Shown here one piece after another: positions 15,769 to 24,936 of a stretch of 64,000 nt of DNA. Made by a program: the position numbers and the translations under genes. The stretch spans positions 978,001 through 1,042,000 of the forward strand of contig NZ_CP084622.1 in NCBI RefSeq assembly GCF_020422885.1, written 5' to 3'. Numbering within the stretch: the stretch's first letter is position 1; each line of letters starts with the position of its first letter. The notes below the pieces were generated by a model, which saw only the letters and a program-made list of their open reading frames with translations, was not told the origin of the DNA and did no database searches. Source of the DNA: Mesobacillus sp. S13 (GTDB lineage: Bacteria; Bacillota; Bacilli; Bacillales; Cytobacillaceae).

Positions 15769-16839
15769 ATGAATGAAGGACGGTTAGACAAGATTTCACT
15801 GCCAAAGGATGCAGGGCCGCATGGAGATGCCAATATCGAATGGTGGTACTTTTTCGCTTTTTTGAATGGAGACAAGGGCGGCCGGTATGCGGTTATGGCA
15901 TCATTTTTTCGTGTAGACGAGCTTGAGGTTGGCAAAGGGCATTATATCATCCATACTTTGATCGACCTGAACAGGAAAAAACGCTACAATTTTTCAAGTT
16001 TCGATACAAGGGTTAAGCTTGCGATGCTCGCCATATATTTGCCTTTCTACCTTTTGCTCCACCCAACAGATAGGAGGATTTGGAGACTCTATAAACAGTT
16101 GCTTAAGGGCGAGACACCTGCTCCACATAAAATGTTGAAGACTGCGAAAATCAATCGGAATCCCATTGAGTTGATTTATGGGAGCCACATGATGAACTTC
16201 ATAGGGGAAGAGGCAGTTGGCTTTGAGGTGCTTTTGAAAGAGACAAATTCAGAAGTTGAGCTTGAATTCACACCAATGAAGCCAACCGCACTGATCGGCG
16301 GTGACGGGAAGCCGGATGATTTGTACTATTACTCTACTACGAGGAATTCTGTGAGTGGAATGATAAAGACGGATTCGAAAACGGAAAGTGTAAGCGGTAC
16401 TGGCTGGTTTGATCATCAATGGGGACGGAATTATTCCTTGGTTAAAGGGGCAGGCTGGGACTGGTTTGGGCTTCAGCTTAGCGACGGGCGTGAGCTGCTG
16501 CTTAATCAAATGCCCTCCGGAAAGCCGATGGCAAACCTTATTGAAGAGGATGGCAGGATCCATTTTACGAGAAACATAACTTTTCAAAAGGAAAAGTACT
16601 GGAAAAGCCTGAAAACAAATGCCAGGTATCCAGTAGAATGGGAGATTCGCATTCCCGAACTTGGAATCGAGCTTCATGTTGAAGCGGAATTCCCAAACCA
16701 GGAAATGTTGATCATTGGCCCCATTCAGGCCATTTGGGAAGGGGTATGTAAAGTAACTGGCAGTGAAAAGCTGGCAAATGGAAAGAGCAGGTCACTAAAA
16801 GGAAGAGGCTTTATGGAGCTTGTGGGATATGCGAACTGA
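15769..16839 (+). CDS. CrtC/AttH-like lipocalin-family protein (carotenoid 1,2-hydratase-like)
   Basis: This 356-residue protein has the CrtC/AttH double-lipocalin signature: DAGPHGDANIEWWYFFAFLNGD near the start, ASFFR, and in the second half GTGWFDHQWGRNYSLVKGAGWDWFGLQLSDGRELLLNQ. Family members include hydroxyneurosporene hydratase and terpene-modifying enzymes, but most bacillar copies have no known substrate. The WW, H and DHQWG positions are intact. ATG 15769 is preferred to upstream in-frame starts because the preceding sequence overlaps the terminator. No carotenoid genes are nearby, so a carotenoid role is not supported by context. Confidence 0.75.
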   Translation: MNEGRLDKISLPKDAGPHGDANIEWWYFFAFLNGDKGGRYAVMASFFRVDELEVGKGHYIIHTLIDLNRKKRYNFSSFDTRVKLAMLAIYLPFYLLLHPTDRRIWRLYKQLLKGETPAPHKMLKTAKINRNPIELIYGSHMMNFIGEEAVGFEVLLKETNSEVELEFTPMKPTALIGGDGKPDDLYYYSTTRNSVSGMIKTDSKTESVSGTGWFDHQWGRNYSLVKGAGWDWFGLQLSDGRELLLNQMPSGKPMANLIEEDGRIHFTRNITFQKEKYWKSLKTNARYPVEWEIRIPELGIELHVEAEFPNQEMLIIGPIQAIWEGVCKVTGSEKLANGKSRSLKGRGFMELVGYAN

Positions 16840-16846
16840 AAGGGGG

Positions 16847-16875
16847 AACCTTGTTGCGGTTAGCAAGGTTTTTTT
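16847..16875 (+). terminator. Terminator after the CrtC-like gene
   Basis: AACCTTG (16847-16853) and CAAGGTT (16864-16870) are followed by six T. Confidence 0.8.
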
Positions 16876-16993
16876 CGATTAAGAAGAGTTTTATAGGGAG
16901 AATAGCAATGGAATCATTCAATAAAGGATTAAACACCCCGAAAATGGTCTAAATAAGTAAGGAAAGAGTTGGTAACTTAAGGGGCTGTTATAT

Positions 16994-18298
16994 TTGTTGA
17001 AAAAGATTGCTTTACGAATAAGGCAAAGCATGTGGCTAAAGCCAGTTATATATAGTGTACTTGCATTCCTGCTGGCATTGGCCGTGATATATATCGATCA
17101 TAATGAACTCGCCCAGGGAATAGTGCCTTCGTTCCTGCTGACAAATGTAGATTTGGCACAGACGATTCTAGGTTCTATTTCCGGTGCTCTGCTGACGATG
17201 ACGACGATTACTTTTTCAACGATCATGGTCGTCCTGACTACATATTCATCTCAATTTTCTCCGAGGACTTTGAGTAACTTCGTCGAGGATCCTGTTACAT
17301 TGCGTGTGCTCGGAATCTTCATGGGAGGCTTTGTCTACTCGATCCTGTCGCTGCTGTTCATGAGCGAAACGTGGTATGAGAGCGAGGTCATTTCGGCTAC
17401 GGTTGGAGTTGTCATTGCGTTCATCTGTCTCGCCTTCTTCGCCTATTTTATCCATAATGTCGCCACCTCCGTCCAGGTCAGCACATTGATTAGGGAGATC
17501 ACGGAAGGTGCTCTGAAGGTGATTAAAAGTCAGGAGGATACATTGGAAAGTGAATACACGAATGTGATTGATGACAGGAAGGATGCTGGTTTCACCTATG
17601 AATTTGTGCGGGATGTAAAATGCAGGGGGTTCGGTTATGTCCAGCTGACTGATTATCAGGGACTATTGGAATATGCATCTGAAAACGAAATTGGGGTTGA
17701 AGCCAACTTCCTGAATGGTGATTTCATGACAGAAAACAGCATTGCTTTCAGGGTCCATCATAGTGGCGAATTTGATAAGGATATTGATGCTGCCTTGAAT
17801 CATTTCTTAAGACTCGGAAAAGAACGGTCATCAATCCAGGATCCTGAATTTGCACTCCAGAAGATTGTGGAAGTTGCCTTGAGGGCCATCTCTCCGGGAA
17901 TTAATGATCCGAATACGGCTAGGGTCTGTATCTCCTATTTAGGCATGGCTCTGTCCCACTTATGCCGAGTCCGTTCAAACGGACGGTATATAGCTTATTA
18001 TGATGAAGATATGCAGCCAAGGATTATCGGGAAGCAAAAACGCACGATGGATATCCTATATTTATCTTTTTATCAGATTGTTCATTATGGAAGCCAGGAC
18101 TTTTCCATTCTGACTGCTTTGATCGACGCGTACCTGCTGATCGGAAAAACGGAGGATGAATCCTTGAAGAAGAGCGTATGGGAGCTGTATATATACAGCA
18201 TGGAAAAATTCGATTCTAACGAATTGGAGGAGTTAGACCAAATCTATTTGAATGAAAAAAAGAGAGAACTGTCAACGGTTCTGGGGATCGCCCTTTAG
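16994..18298 (+). CDS. DUF2254 membrane protein
   Basis: This 434-residue predicted inner-membrane protein of the DUF2254 family has four hydrophobic helices in the first 160 residues. These include ILGSISGALLTMTTITFSTIMVVLTTYSSQFSPRTLSNFVEDP, the family hallmark. A large soluble C-terminal region contains RAISPGINDPNTARVCISYLG. The start is TTG with an AAGGGG site. Function unknown; a single gene. Confidence 0.85.
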   Translation: MLKKIALRIRQSMWLKPVIYSVLAFLLALAVIYIDHNELAQGIVPSFLLTNVDLAQTILGSISGALLTMTTITFSTIMVVLTTYSSQFSPRTLSNFVEDPVTLRVLGIFMGGFVYSILSLLFMSETWYESEVISATVGVVIAFICLAFFAYFIHNVATSVQVSTLIREITEGALKVIKSQEDTLESEYTNVIDDRKDAGFTYEFVRDVKCRGFGYVQLTDYQGLLEYASENEIGVEANFLNGDFMTENSIAFRVHHSGEFDKDIDAALNHFLRLGKERSSIQDPEFALQKIVEVALRAISPGINDPNTARVCISYLGMALSHLCRVRSNGRYIAYYDEDMQPRIIGKQKRTMDILYLSFYQIVHYGSQDFSILTALIDAYLLIGKTEDESLKKSVWELYIYSMEKFDSNELEELDQIYLNEKKRELSTVLGIAL

Positions 18299-18466
18299 TG
18301 TCCATTGGTGTTTTAATACAGAAATTGACAAAAAACCTCAATTTTGTGGGTCATATGGAATAATCTCATTGTGCCTGACCAGTGTTCTTTGTTATTTTAG
18401 TAGAAGAACTGCACCAATATATTACAACAGACATTCATGCGGCGTGGCACAGGAGGATAAATTTTA

Positions 18467-20707
18467 ATGGGCAATAAAGGGAAGATCACACGATTCACCG
18501 GTTTATCGATAATTATTTTTCTTCTGTTAGCAGAGCTGATGGATTGGCTGACATCGTTTTATTTTTCCATAAGTGAAAAAGAGGGCTTTTTGGTTGATTT
18601 GGCTGTATCCTTCATTTACATCGCAGTGGTCTTCTTCGTAATTAAGGGACTTAAAAATGCAGCAGAGGATTTGAATGGGCATAAAAAAAGACTTAAAAGC
18701 ATTTTTGATACCCTCGATGTCGCAATCTGGTCACATGACCTGAAAACAGATACATTGCTAATTACCTCTGGTATCGAAAAATTATACGGCCATTCATCTG
18801 AAGAATTTTACCAAGACAACACTCTCTGGAAAAAAGTCATTCATCCTGATGACCTGCACATATTAACCGAAAGGGAAGCTGGGTTATCAAGAGGGGAAGC
18901 AGTCACCAGTATATACCGGATCATCCGGCCTGATGGAGAGGTGCGCTGGATTCAGGATAGAGGCATCCCTGTCATAGATGAGAATGGAAACTTCATTGAT
19001 TTTACTAGTGTGCTTTTCGATATCACCAACCGGCAGGAAAGCGAAGGCCGATATCGCAGCCTTGTGGAAATGTCCCCCGATTTGATTGCAGTGTACAGCA
19101 GAGGAAAGCTGGAATATATCAATGAAGCCGGATGCAAGCTTTTTAAGGCGGAAAGCCCGGTAGATTTGATCGGTCAGCCCATCTCCAGGCTGATTCCGCC
19201 TGATGTACTGGCTCATATAAAAAATCGTGAACTGGCAATAGGTGAGGATTTTGAGGAAAAATTATGGTTTGAATTTAAGGCAGTTCAGTTAGATGGGACT
19301 GAAATCGTGGTTGAGATGTCGGCAATGCCGATTTTATATGAAGGAAGAATGGCTGAACAAATTGTCGGCCGGGATTTGACTCAGCGCAAAAAAGCGGAAA
19401 GAACGATCAAATATATGGCCTATTATGACGTGCTTACCGGCCTGCCGAATCGTAATATGGTCCGGAAGCACCTGAAAGATTCGCTATCTAAAGGGAATGA
19501 AAGGCTCGCAATTCTGTTCCTTGACCTCGACCGTTTCAAAATTATCAATGACACGAAGGGCCACCGTTTTGGTGACTTACTGTTAAAAGTCGTCGCCAGC
19601 AGGCTGAAAAATGCAGTCAAAGAGCAGGGGCTGGTTTCGCGTCAGGGCGGTGATGAATTCATCATTGTCCTTAAAGGTCTTGGGAAAGATCAAGTCAGCG
19701 AAATTGCTGATAGGATTCTTGAAGAATTCGGTACGGGGATTACAATCGAAGGCCAGGAGTTCTTTGTGACTCCAAGTATTGGCATCAGCATGGCACCAGA
19801 AGACGGCCAAGATGAGGAAACACTGATCAAGCATGCGGATACCGCAATGTATCTCGCAAAGGATCGCGGGAAGAATAATTACCAGTTTTACACCAACCAG
19901 CTGCACGGTCTTTCCTCAAGAAAAATGGAGCTGGAGAATGGCTTGAGGAAAGCGCTGGAGCAAAATCAGCTCACGCTTCATTATCAACCGCAAGTTAATC
20001 TGGAAACTGGAGAAATCATTGGTGTGGAAGCACTTGTGCGCTGGATCCATCCGGAGAATGGCCTCATTTCACCGGCTGAATTCATTCCCCTTGCTGAGGA
20101 AACGGGATTGATTGTCCCGCTTGGGAAATGGGTGCTGGAAAAGGCGGCTGCCCAAAACAAAGCCTGGCAGGAGCAAGGCTACAGACCAATCCCGATGTCA
20201 GTGAACATTTCTGTACGCCAGCTCCAGGAGGATCATTTCATTGATAGTGTAAAACAAGTACTGGCCGATACGCAGCTGGCTCCAAAGTTTCTTGATTTTG
20301 AGATCACAGAAAGCGTCATGCAGAACAGTGAGAAGACAGCGTTGATACTTGATCAACTGAAGGAGCTGGGCATTACACTTGCAATTGATGATTTTGGTAC
20401 CGGGTATTCATCGTTAAGCTTACTGAAGCATTTTCCGATTGATAAAATCAAAATTGACAAATCTTTCGTCGATGACATCATTCACCATTCCAACCATGGA
20501 GCGATGGTCAAGACCATCATCGACATGGGACATAATCTGCAATTCGGGGTTATTGCTGAAGGCGTCGAGGAAAAAGAGCAGGTTGCATTTTTGCTCAAAA
20601 ATGGCTGCATGGTCGGACAAGGCTATCATTTCAGCAAGCCGCTTCCGGTTGAGCAAATGGAAGAATTGCTTCTTAACAATGTGAAACATGAAGGCATTCT
20701 GCAATAG
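18467..20707 (+). CDS. Membrane PAS-PAS-GGDEF-EAL cyclic-di-GMP enzyme
   Basis: This 746-residue protein can make and break cyclic di-GMP. Two N-terminal helices (about 10-32 and 43-62) are followed by two PAS domains (about 75-190 and 195-305). The GGDEF domain has an intact GGDEF at 394-398. The EAL domain has EAL at 521-523 and the later DDFGTGYSSL and KIDKSFVDD metal/catalytic motifs. Both active sites look complete, so the net activity probably depends on PAS input. A strong AGGAGG site precedes the ATG. It is transcribed alone. No c-di-GMP riboswitch was recognised in the 168-bp leader. Confidence 0.9.
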   Translation: MGNKGKITRFTGLSIIIFLLLAELMDWLTSFYFSISEKEGFLVDLAVSFIYIAVVFFVIKGLKNAAEDLNGHKKRLKSIFDTLDVAIWSHDLKTDTLLITSGIEKLYGHSSEEFYQDNTLWKKVIHPDDLHILTEREAGLSRGEAVTSIYRIIRPDGEVRWIQDRGIPVIDENGNFIDFTSVLFDITNRQESEGRYRSLVEMSPDLIAVYSRGKLEYINEAGCKLFKAESPVDLIGQPISRLIPPDVLAHIKNRELAIGEDFEEKLWFEFKAVQLDGTEIVVEMSAMPILYEGRMAEQIVGRDLTQRKKAERTIKYMAYYDVLTGLPNRNMVRKHLKDSLSKGNERLAILFLDLDRFKIINDTKGHRFGDLLLKVVASRLKNAVKEQGLVSRQGGDEFIIVLKGLGKDQVSEIADRILEEFGTGITIEGQEFFVTPSIGISMAPEDGQDEETLIKHADTAMYLAKDRGKNNYQFYTNQLHGLSSRKMELENGLRKALEQNQLTLHYQPQVNLETGEIIGVEALVRWIHPENGLISPAEFIPLAEETGLIVPLGKWVLEKAAAQNKAWQEQGYRPIPMSVNISVRQLQEDHFIDSVKQVLADTQLAPKFLDFEITESVMQNSEKTALILDQLKELGITLAIDDFGTGYSSLSLLKHFPIDKIKIDKSFVDDIIHHSNHGAMVKTIIDMGHNLQFGVIAEGVEEKEQVAFLLKNGCMVGQGYHFSKPLPVEQMEELLLNNVKHEGILQ

Positions 20708-20785
20708 CGGAATGTCTTTATTTATTTTCCCGCCGTATAGCGAAGCCTGAATGAGAGACGCTAAGGCTAAAAAGGAGTGGTGGAA

Positions 20786-21244
20786 ATGAATAGGATAATC
20801 ATGTTGGCAACACTGGTTTTTACTCTCTTTTTAGCTGGTGCAGTGGAGGCGCAGGGAAATGCTGAATGTGAAAAATTAGAGAAAATGTTCAATACAAGTG
20901 TGGAGACCAAAAATGGTGTTTGTAAAGTAGAAATACACCGTCAAAGCATCAAACCGACGAATATGGGGAAAAAACTCTCTCCAGAAATGATGGAACTTGC
21001 CTTCCATTTCAGCTTTGAGCATAAGGATGGACAGACTGCTGTCATAGGCGAACTCGCCTTGCTGCAGGAAGAGGTGAACCCAGTTTTGGACGAGTTGCGT
21101 AAAGGAGAACTCGAAGTAACCGCCTTGCACAACCATATGATGTTTGAAGAGCCAAGAATTATGTATGTCCACTTCCAGGATCTCGGCAATTTGGAACAGC
21201 AGGCAAAAGCGATTAAAGCAGCGATCGATAAGACGAGTAAATAA
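20786..21244 (+). CDS. Secreted DUF1259 protein
   Basis: This 152-residue protein has a cleavable-type signal peptide (MNRIIMLATLVFTLFLAGAVEAQG) and a DUF1259 (LppY/LpqO-like) domain. Markers are VCKVEIHRQSIKPTNMGKKLSPEMMEL, ELALLQEEVNPVLDELRKGELEVTALHNHMMFEEPRIMYVHFQ; the HNHM motif suggests a metal or ligand site. ATG 20786 fits AAAAGGAG best. The family is annotated as peptidoglycan-binding/lipoprotein-like in some bacteria, but its function is unproven. The two cysteines (after the cleavage site and in NGVCKV) could form a disulfide. Confidence 0.75.
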   Translation: MNRIIMLATLVFTLFLAGAVEAQGNAECEKLEKMFNTSVETKNGVCKVEIHRQSIKPTNMGKKLSPEMMELAFHFSFEHKDGQTAVIGELALLQEEVNPVLDELRKGELEVTALHNHMMFEEPRIMYVHFQDLGNLEQQAKAIKAAIDKTSK

Positions 21245-21281
21245 AATACGCCTTTTTTCAGCGAGAAACGAACTCAGTAGC

Positions 21282-21310
21282 AACAGCGGAATATTTTCGC
21301 TGTTTTTTTT
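21282..21310 (+). terminator. Terminator after the DUF1259 gene
   Basis: AACAGCG and CGCTGTT enclose AATATTTT-like loop, followed by eight T. Confidence 0.8.
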
Positions 21311-21401
21311 CGATTGGATTACAAATAATAAACAAGGATGTTTAACAGAAGTCCGTTTAGGCTATTACACTTTCGTATACTAAAGAAGGAGGATAACTTC
21401 T

Positions 21402-22526
21402 GTGAATGATAAATACAAACCATTATTTGATTCATTTACGTTCAAGAATGGCATTAACCTGAAAAATAGACTTGTGATGGCGCCGATGACCAATTTTTCG
21501 TCTAACGAGGATGGAACGGTAACGGACGCAGAGGTGGATTATTACGTCCGCCGTTCGAAGGGCGTTAGCATGGTGATAACTGCGTGTACATATGTAACCC
21601 GCAATGGGAAAGGATTTCATGGTGAATTCGGAGCCGATACTGATGAAATGATCCCAAGCCTGAAAAAGCTGGCAACAGCAATTAAAGCTGAAGGTGCTAA
21701 AGCGGTGCTGCAAATTTTCCATGGCGGCCGCGAGTGTCCTCCAGAGCTTGTACCTAACGAGGAGATCGTCAGTGCAAGCGATGTTCAATCAGAGCGTAAT
21801 AGTGCAAAGGCACCGCGAGCATTGACCGAAGAGGAAGTACAACACATCATTGCCGCGTTTGGCGAGACAACCCGCCGGGCGATAGAAGCAGGCTTTGATG
21901 GCGTCGAAATCCACGGAGCCAACGGCTATTTGATCCAGCAATTCTTTTCTCCTCATTCAAACAGACGTGATGATCAATGGGGAGGCTCCCTGGAAAAAAG
22001 GATGGCATTCCCGCTGGCAGTTGTTGATGAAGTGAAAAAAGTAGCCGCTAAGCATGCAAAGGAACCGTTCATTGTCGGATACAGATTTTCACCGGAAGAA
22101 CCGGAAGAGCCTGGAATCACGATGGCTGACACCCTGCAGCTGATTGATGCCCTCGCCGAAAAAAATCTGGACTACTTGCATGTTTCGTTAAATGATTTCT
22201 GGTCAAAGCCAAGAAGGGGTGTCGACGATGATCGTTCGAGAATGGAAATTATCCACGAACGAGTCGGCGGCAAGGTTCCTGTCATAGGAGTCGGCTCGCT
22301 TTATAGCGCAGATGATGTCATCAAAGCATTTGAGACGGGAGTACCATTGCTCGCGTTAGGCCGTGAACTGATCATTGACCCGGATTGGGTAGAAAAAGTT
22401 GAAACTGGCCGTGAAAATGAAATTGAAACAAAGATTGATACAGGTGCCCAAGCCCGGCTTGTCGTTCCTGACCCATTATGGCAGGCAATCATCAATACAC
22501 CAGGCTGGTTTCCGGGAATTCAATAA
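21402..22526 (+). CDS. NAD(P)H-dependent flavin oxidoreductase, Old Yellow Enzyme family
   Basis: This 374-residue FMN-dependent TIM-barrel reductase reduces activated C=C bonds such as enones. FMN and substrate motifs are visible: NRLVMAPMTNFSS, LQIFHGGRE, the AGFDGVEIHGANGYLIQQFFSPHSNRRDDQWGGSLEKR signature (about residues 163-200), and the C-terminal GVGSLYSADDVIKAFETGVPLLALGRELIIDP phosphate-binding part. The GTG start has AAGGAGG upstream. It is transcribed alone. The physiological electron acceptor is unknown. Confidence 0.9.
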   Translation: MNDKYKPLFDSFTFKNGINLKNRLVMAPMTNFSSNEDGTVTDAEVDYYVRRSKGVSMVITACTYVTRNGKGFHGEFGADTDEMIPSLKKLATAIKAEGAKAVLQIFHGGRECPPELVPNEEIVSASDVQSERNSAKAPRALTEEEVQHIIAAFGETTRRAIEAGFDGVEIHGANGYLIQQFFSPHSNRRDDQWGGSLEKRMAFPLAVVDEVKKVAAKHAKEPFIVGYRFSPEEPEEPGITMADTLQLIDALAEKNLDYLHVSLNDFWSKPRRGVDDDRSRMEIIHERVGGKVPVIGVGSLYSADDVIKAFETGVPLLALGRELIIDPDWVEKVETGRENEIETKIDTGAQARLVVPDPLWQAIINTPGWFPGIQ

Positions 22527-22539
22527 TAAAAGTTGCTTT

Positions 22540-22573
22540 AAAAGAACCAAAGCTGCTGCTTTGGTTCTTTTTA
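22540..22573 (+). terminator. Terminator after the OYE-family gene
   Basis: AAAGAACCAAAGC and GCTTTGGTTCTTT form a 13-bp stem with a TGCT-type loop, followed by T. Confidence 0.9.
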
Positions 22574-22610
22574 TCGTGGAATTTAATGGGGGCTTCTCTT
22601 AGCAGAGTGG

Positions 22611-22734
22611 TTTATTGGCGAAGTTCACAACTTTATTGGCGATAATTTCATTTTATTGGCGAAACCACTCCATTTATTGGCGAAAATCTAAATTTATTGG
22701 CGAACTGGAAATTATCATCGTTTTTTTCCAGTTC
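22611..22734. repeat. Five-unit tandem repeat closing on a hairpin (copy R1)
   Basis: The word TTTATTGGCGA occurs at 22611, 22632, 22652, 22673 and 22693, so the spacing is 21, 20, 21 and 20 bp. The spacers are AGTTCACAAC, TAATTTCAT, AACCACTCCA and AAATCTAAA. The last unit runs into CGAACTGGAAA (22701 on), whose complement TTTCCAGTTCG follows after a loop containing ATTATCATCG. The array lies between the OYE terminator and the dehydrogenase promoter. No gene is seen in it. Confidence 0.85.
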
Positions 22735-22786
22735 GAATTGCCATGAAAGTGTAAGATATATCACCGTAAGCAGCAGCTGAAGTCTT

Positions 22787-22813
22787 TATAATGAAAATAT
22801 GTAAGGGCTTACA
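22787..22813 (+). promoter_or_regulatory. Promoter -10 and CcpA-like cre box of the dehydrogenase-ptb-buk operon
   Basis: TATAAT lies at 22787-22792. TGTAAGGGCTTACA at 22800-22813 is palindromic and differs by one base from TGTAAGCGCTTACA, the ideal catabolite-responsive element. It sits at the expected transcription start, where CcpA binding represses. No good -35 box and no sigma-54 -24/-12 pair were found. Binding is inferred. Confidence 0.6.
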
Positions 22814-22884
22814 TTTATTTAAATAACCTGAATCTACCTTGACTGACGCAGCTTTGCCAGGACCGATTACGGGAGGGGATGTAT

Positions 22885-23985
22885 GTGTTGCTAACGGAAG
22901 AACAGAAGTTGTTGCTCGATATTTTTGAAGAAATGAAAAACCAGGGACATGAACAGGTCATATTCAATTATGACAAGGCAACTGGATTGAAGTCGATTGT
23001 CGCCATCCATGATACGACGCTCGGCCCGGCGCTTGGGGGATGCCGGATGTGGGATTACGAATCGACTGAAGAAGCGCTGCGTGATGTTCTGCGGCTTTCG
23101 AAAGGAATGACCTATAAATGCGGGGTTTCGGGTGTGACTTATGGAGGCGGGAAAGCGGTCATTATTGGTGATCCCAAGTCAGAAAAATCGGATGAACTTT
23201 TTCAGGCTTTCGGCTCATTCATCGAAACTTTGAAGGGACGCTTTTACACAGGAACGGATGTCGGAACGGTCGGCATGGATTTCGTTTCTGCCTCAAAGCA
23301 AACATCCTACCTTGTTGGCTTGCCTGAAGAATATGGCGGCAGCGGCAATTCAGCTGTTATTACGGCCTTCGGTGTGTGGAAAGCAATCAAGGCAACGGCG
23401 AAAGAGATTTTTGGCAATGATTCACTGCTAGGCCGGCGAATTGCTGTCCAGGGTCTTGGGAAGGTAGGCCGCTTTCTCGTCGGCCACCTACATGAAGAAG
23501 GAGCGAAGCTGATCGTCACCGATATTTTTGAAGAGAATGTAAAAGAAATCAAGGAGCAATTCCCGGATATTGAAACAGTTGATTCTCTCGAGATTTACAG
23601 CGTAGAATGCGATATCTTTTCACCAAATGCATTGGGGGCCGTCATCAATGACCTCACAATACCGAAACTCAAGTGCCTGGCTGTTGCCGGAGCAGCGAAT
23701 AATGTGCTCGCAGAAGAACGGCACGGCGATATGCTTCACCAGAAAGGTATCCTCTACGCACCGGACTACGTGGCGAATGCAGGCGGCTTGATTCAGGTAG
23801 CGGATGAATTGCATGAGTACAGCAAGGACCGGGCGTTCAGGAATGCAAGCATGATTTATGACATTTTAGAAAAAATCTACAAAATCTCCAAAACTCACGA
23901 TATTCCAACATATAAAGCCGCAAATATATTAGTAGAAGAGAAAATTGTAAAGATCAGCAGGATTCAGAGCAAGTATACAGGTTAA
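22885..23985 (+). CDS. Glu/Leu/Phe/Val-type amino-acid dehydrogenase, closest in motif to phenylalanine dehydrogenase
   Basis: This NAD-dependent oxidative deaminase converts a branched-chain or aromatic amino acid to its 2-oxo acid. Family motifs are intact: IVAIHDTTLGPALGGCRMW, the catalytic-lysine segments KGMTYKC and GGGKAVIIGDP, and the NAD fold AVQGLGKVGRFLVGHL. Stretches GRFYTGTDVGT, PEEYGGSGNSAV and FGNDSL resemble phenylalanine dehydrogenases more than leucine dehydrogenases. The start is ambiguous: ATG 22879 touches the GGGAGGGG site, so GTG 22885 is preferred (366 residues). It heads an operon with ptb and buk. Confidence 0.82.
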   Translation: MLLTEEQKLLLDIFEEMKNQGHEQVIFNYDKATGLKSIVAIHDTTLGPALGGCRMWDYESTEEALRDVLRLSKGMTYKCGVSGVTYGGGKAVIIGDPKSEKSDELFQAFGSFIETLKGRFYTGTDVGTVGMDFVSASKQTSYLVGLPEEYGGSGNSAVITAFGVWKAIKATAKEIFGNDSLLGRRIAVQGLGKVGRFLVGHLHEEGAKLIVTDIFEENVKEIKEQFPDIETVDSLEIYSVECDIFSPNALGAVINDLTIPKLKCLAVAGAANNVLAEERHGDMLHQKGILYAPDYVANAGGLIQVADELHEYSKDRAFRNASMIYDILEKIYKISKTHDIPTYKAANILVEEKIVKISRIQSKYTG

Positions 23986-24004
23986 ACATCAGGAGGTGAA
24001 AAGC

Positions 24005-24925
24005 ATGCGCTATAAAAGCTTTACAGATGTCATTAATCTCGCACGGACTAGGCCGCCTGTAAAAATGAGCGTCGCCGCAGCACACGACCGGGATGTGCTT
24101 CAAGCTGTGAAGGAAGCTGTAGAAATCGGAATCATCGAACCTTATCTAGTCGGTGATCCGCAAAAAATATTTGCACTGGCGAGGGATATTGACTTTTTTG
24201 TGGGGGAATATCCAGTTTATCCTGCCTATACAGAAAAGGAAAATGCGTTTGTTGCCGCAAAATTGGCTAGCGAGGGACATGTGCAGATTATCATGAAAGG
24301 CTTCGTGAATAGCACGCCATTTTTACAAGGGGTGCTGCATAAAGAACTGAAATTAAAAACTGGCACAGTCATCAGCCATATCTCCGTTTTCGATATTCCG
24401 GGTGCAGATCGGCTGATCAGCATGAGTGATGGCGGTATCAATATAGCGCCAGATTTTCAGCAGAAAAAGCAAATCATCCTTAATGCCGTCGATTTCCTCA
24501 ACAGAATTGGAATCGACTCACCGCGGGTTGCGATTTTAGCAGCCAACGAAAGAGTCAGTGAGAAGATGCCAGTGACAGTGGAAGCCGACCATCTGGCTAT
24601 GCTGATGAAAAATGAAGCGAGCAGAGAGCTGTTGATAGAAGGACCGCTTCCGCTCGACCTTGCCATTAGCCGGGAATCGCTTCTCCATAAAGGGTTGGAC
24701 AGCGAGCTTGAGGGAGCAGCGGATCTGCTTATCGTTCCAAGTATTGAGGCAGGAAACTTCCTTGGCAAGGCGATTACCTATTTTGCGAAAGGGACTATGG
24801 CAGGAATCGTGCTCGGTGCGAAAGTGCCGCTCGTATTGAACTCACGGTCAGATACAGCAGAAGCAAAATTGGCTTCGATTGCACTCGCTGTCTTAGCGGC
24901 ATCCAACACAACGGTCAGCGTTTAG
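24005..24925 (+). CDS. ptb: Phosphate butyryltransferase
   Basis: This 306-residue enzyme of the phosphate acetyl/butyryl transferase family swaps CoA for phosphate on short or branched acyl-CoA, giving the acyl phosphate used by Buk. Family parts are VAAAHDRDVLQAVKEAVEIGIIEPYLVGDP at the N-terminus, HVQIIMKGFVNSTPFLQGVLHKE, and the late GADRLISMSDGGINIAPD and NSRSDTAEAKLASIALA segments. ATG 24005 has AGGAGGTG at a good distance. It lies between the dehydrogenase and buk. Confidence 0.92.
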   Translation: MRYKSFTDVINLARTRPPVKMSVAAAHDRDVLQAVKEAVEIGIIEPYLVGDPQKIFALARDIDFFVGEYPVYPAYTEKENAFVAAKLASEGHVQIIMKGFVNSTPFLQGVLHKELKLKTGTVISHISVFDIPGADRLISMSDGGINIAPDFQQKKQIILNAVDFLNRIGIDSPRVAILAANERVSEKMPVTVEADHLAMLMKNEASRELLIEGPLPLDLAISRESLLHKGLDSELEGAADLLIVPSIEAGNFLGKAITYFAKGTMAGIVLGAKVPLVLNSRSDTAEAKLASIALAVLAASNTTVSV

Positions 24926-24936
24926 ATAGGAGAGGT

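Noticed and set aside
15769..16839. Carotenoid biosynthesis locus
   Set aside because: Only a CrtC/AttH-like fold is present; no other carotenoid genes lie in the window.
18299..18466. Cyclic-di-GMP riboswitch ahead of the GGDEF-EAL gene
   Set aside because: No recognisable GEMM core or tetraloop-receptor pair is visible.
22611..22734. Possible CRISPR array at the TTTATTGGCGA repeats
   Set aside because: Units are only 20-21 bp including spacers of 8-10 bp, spacers recur in the R2 copy, and no cas genes are present.
22780..22884. Sigma-54 promoter for the dehydrogenase-ptb-buk operon, as for B. subtilis bkd
   Set aside because: No GG(N10)GC pair of the TGGCAC-N5-TTGCA type was found; a TATAAT box and a cre box are present instead.
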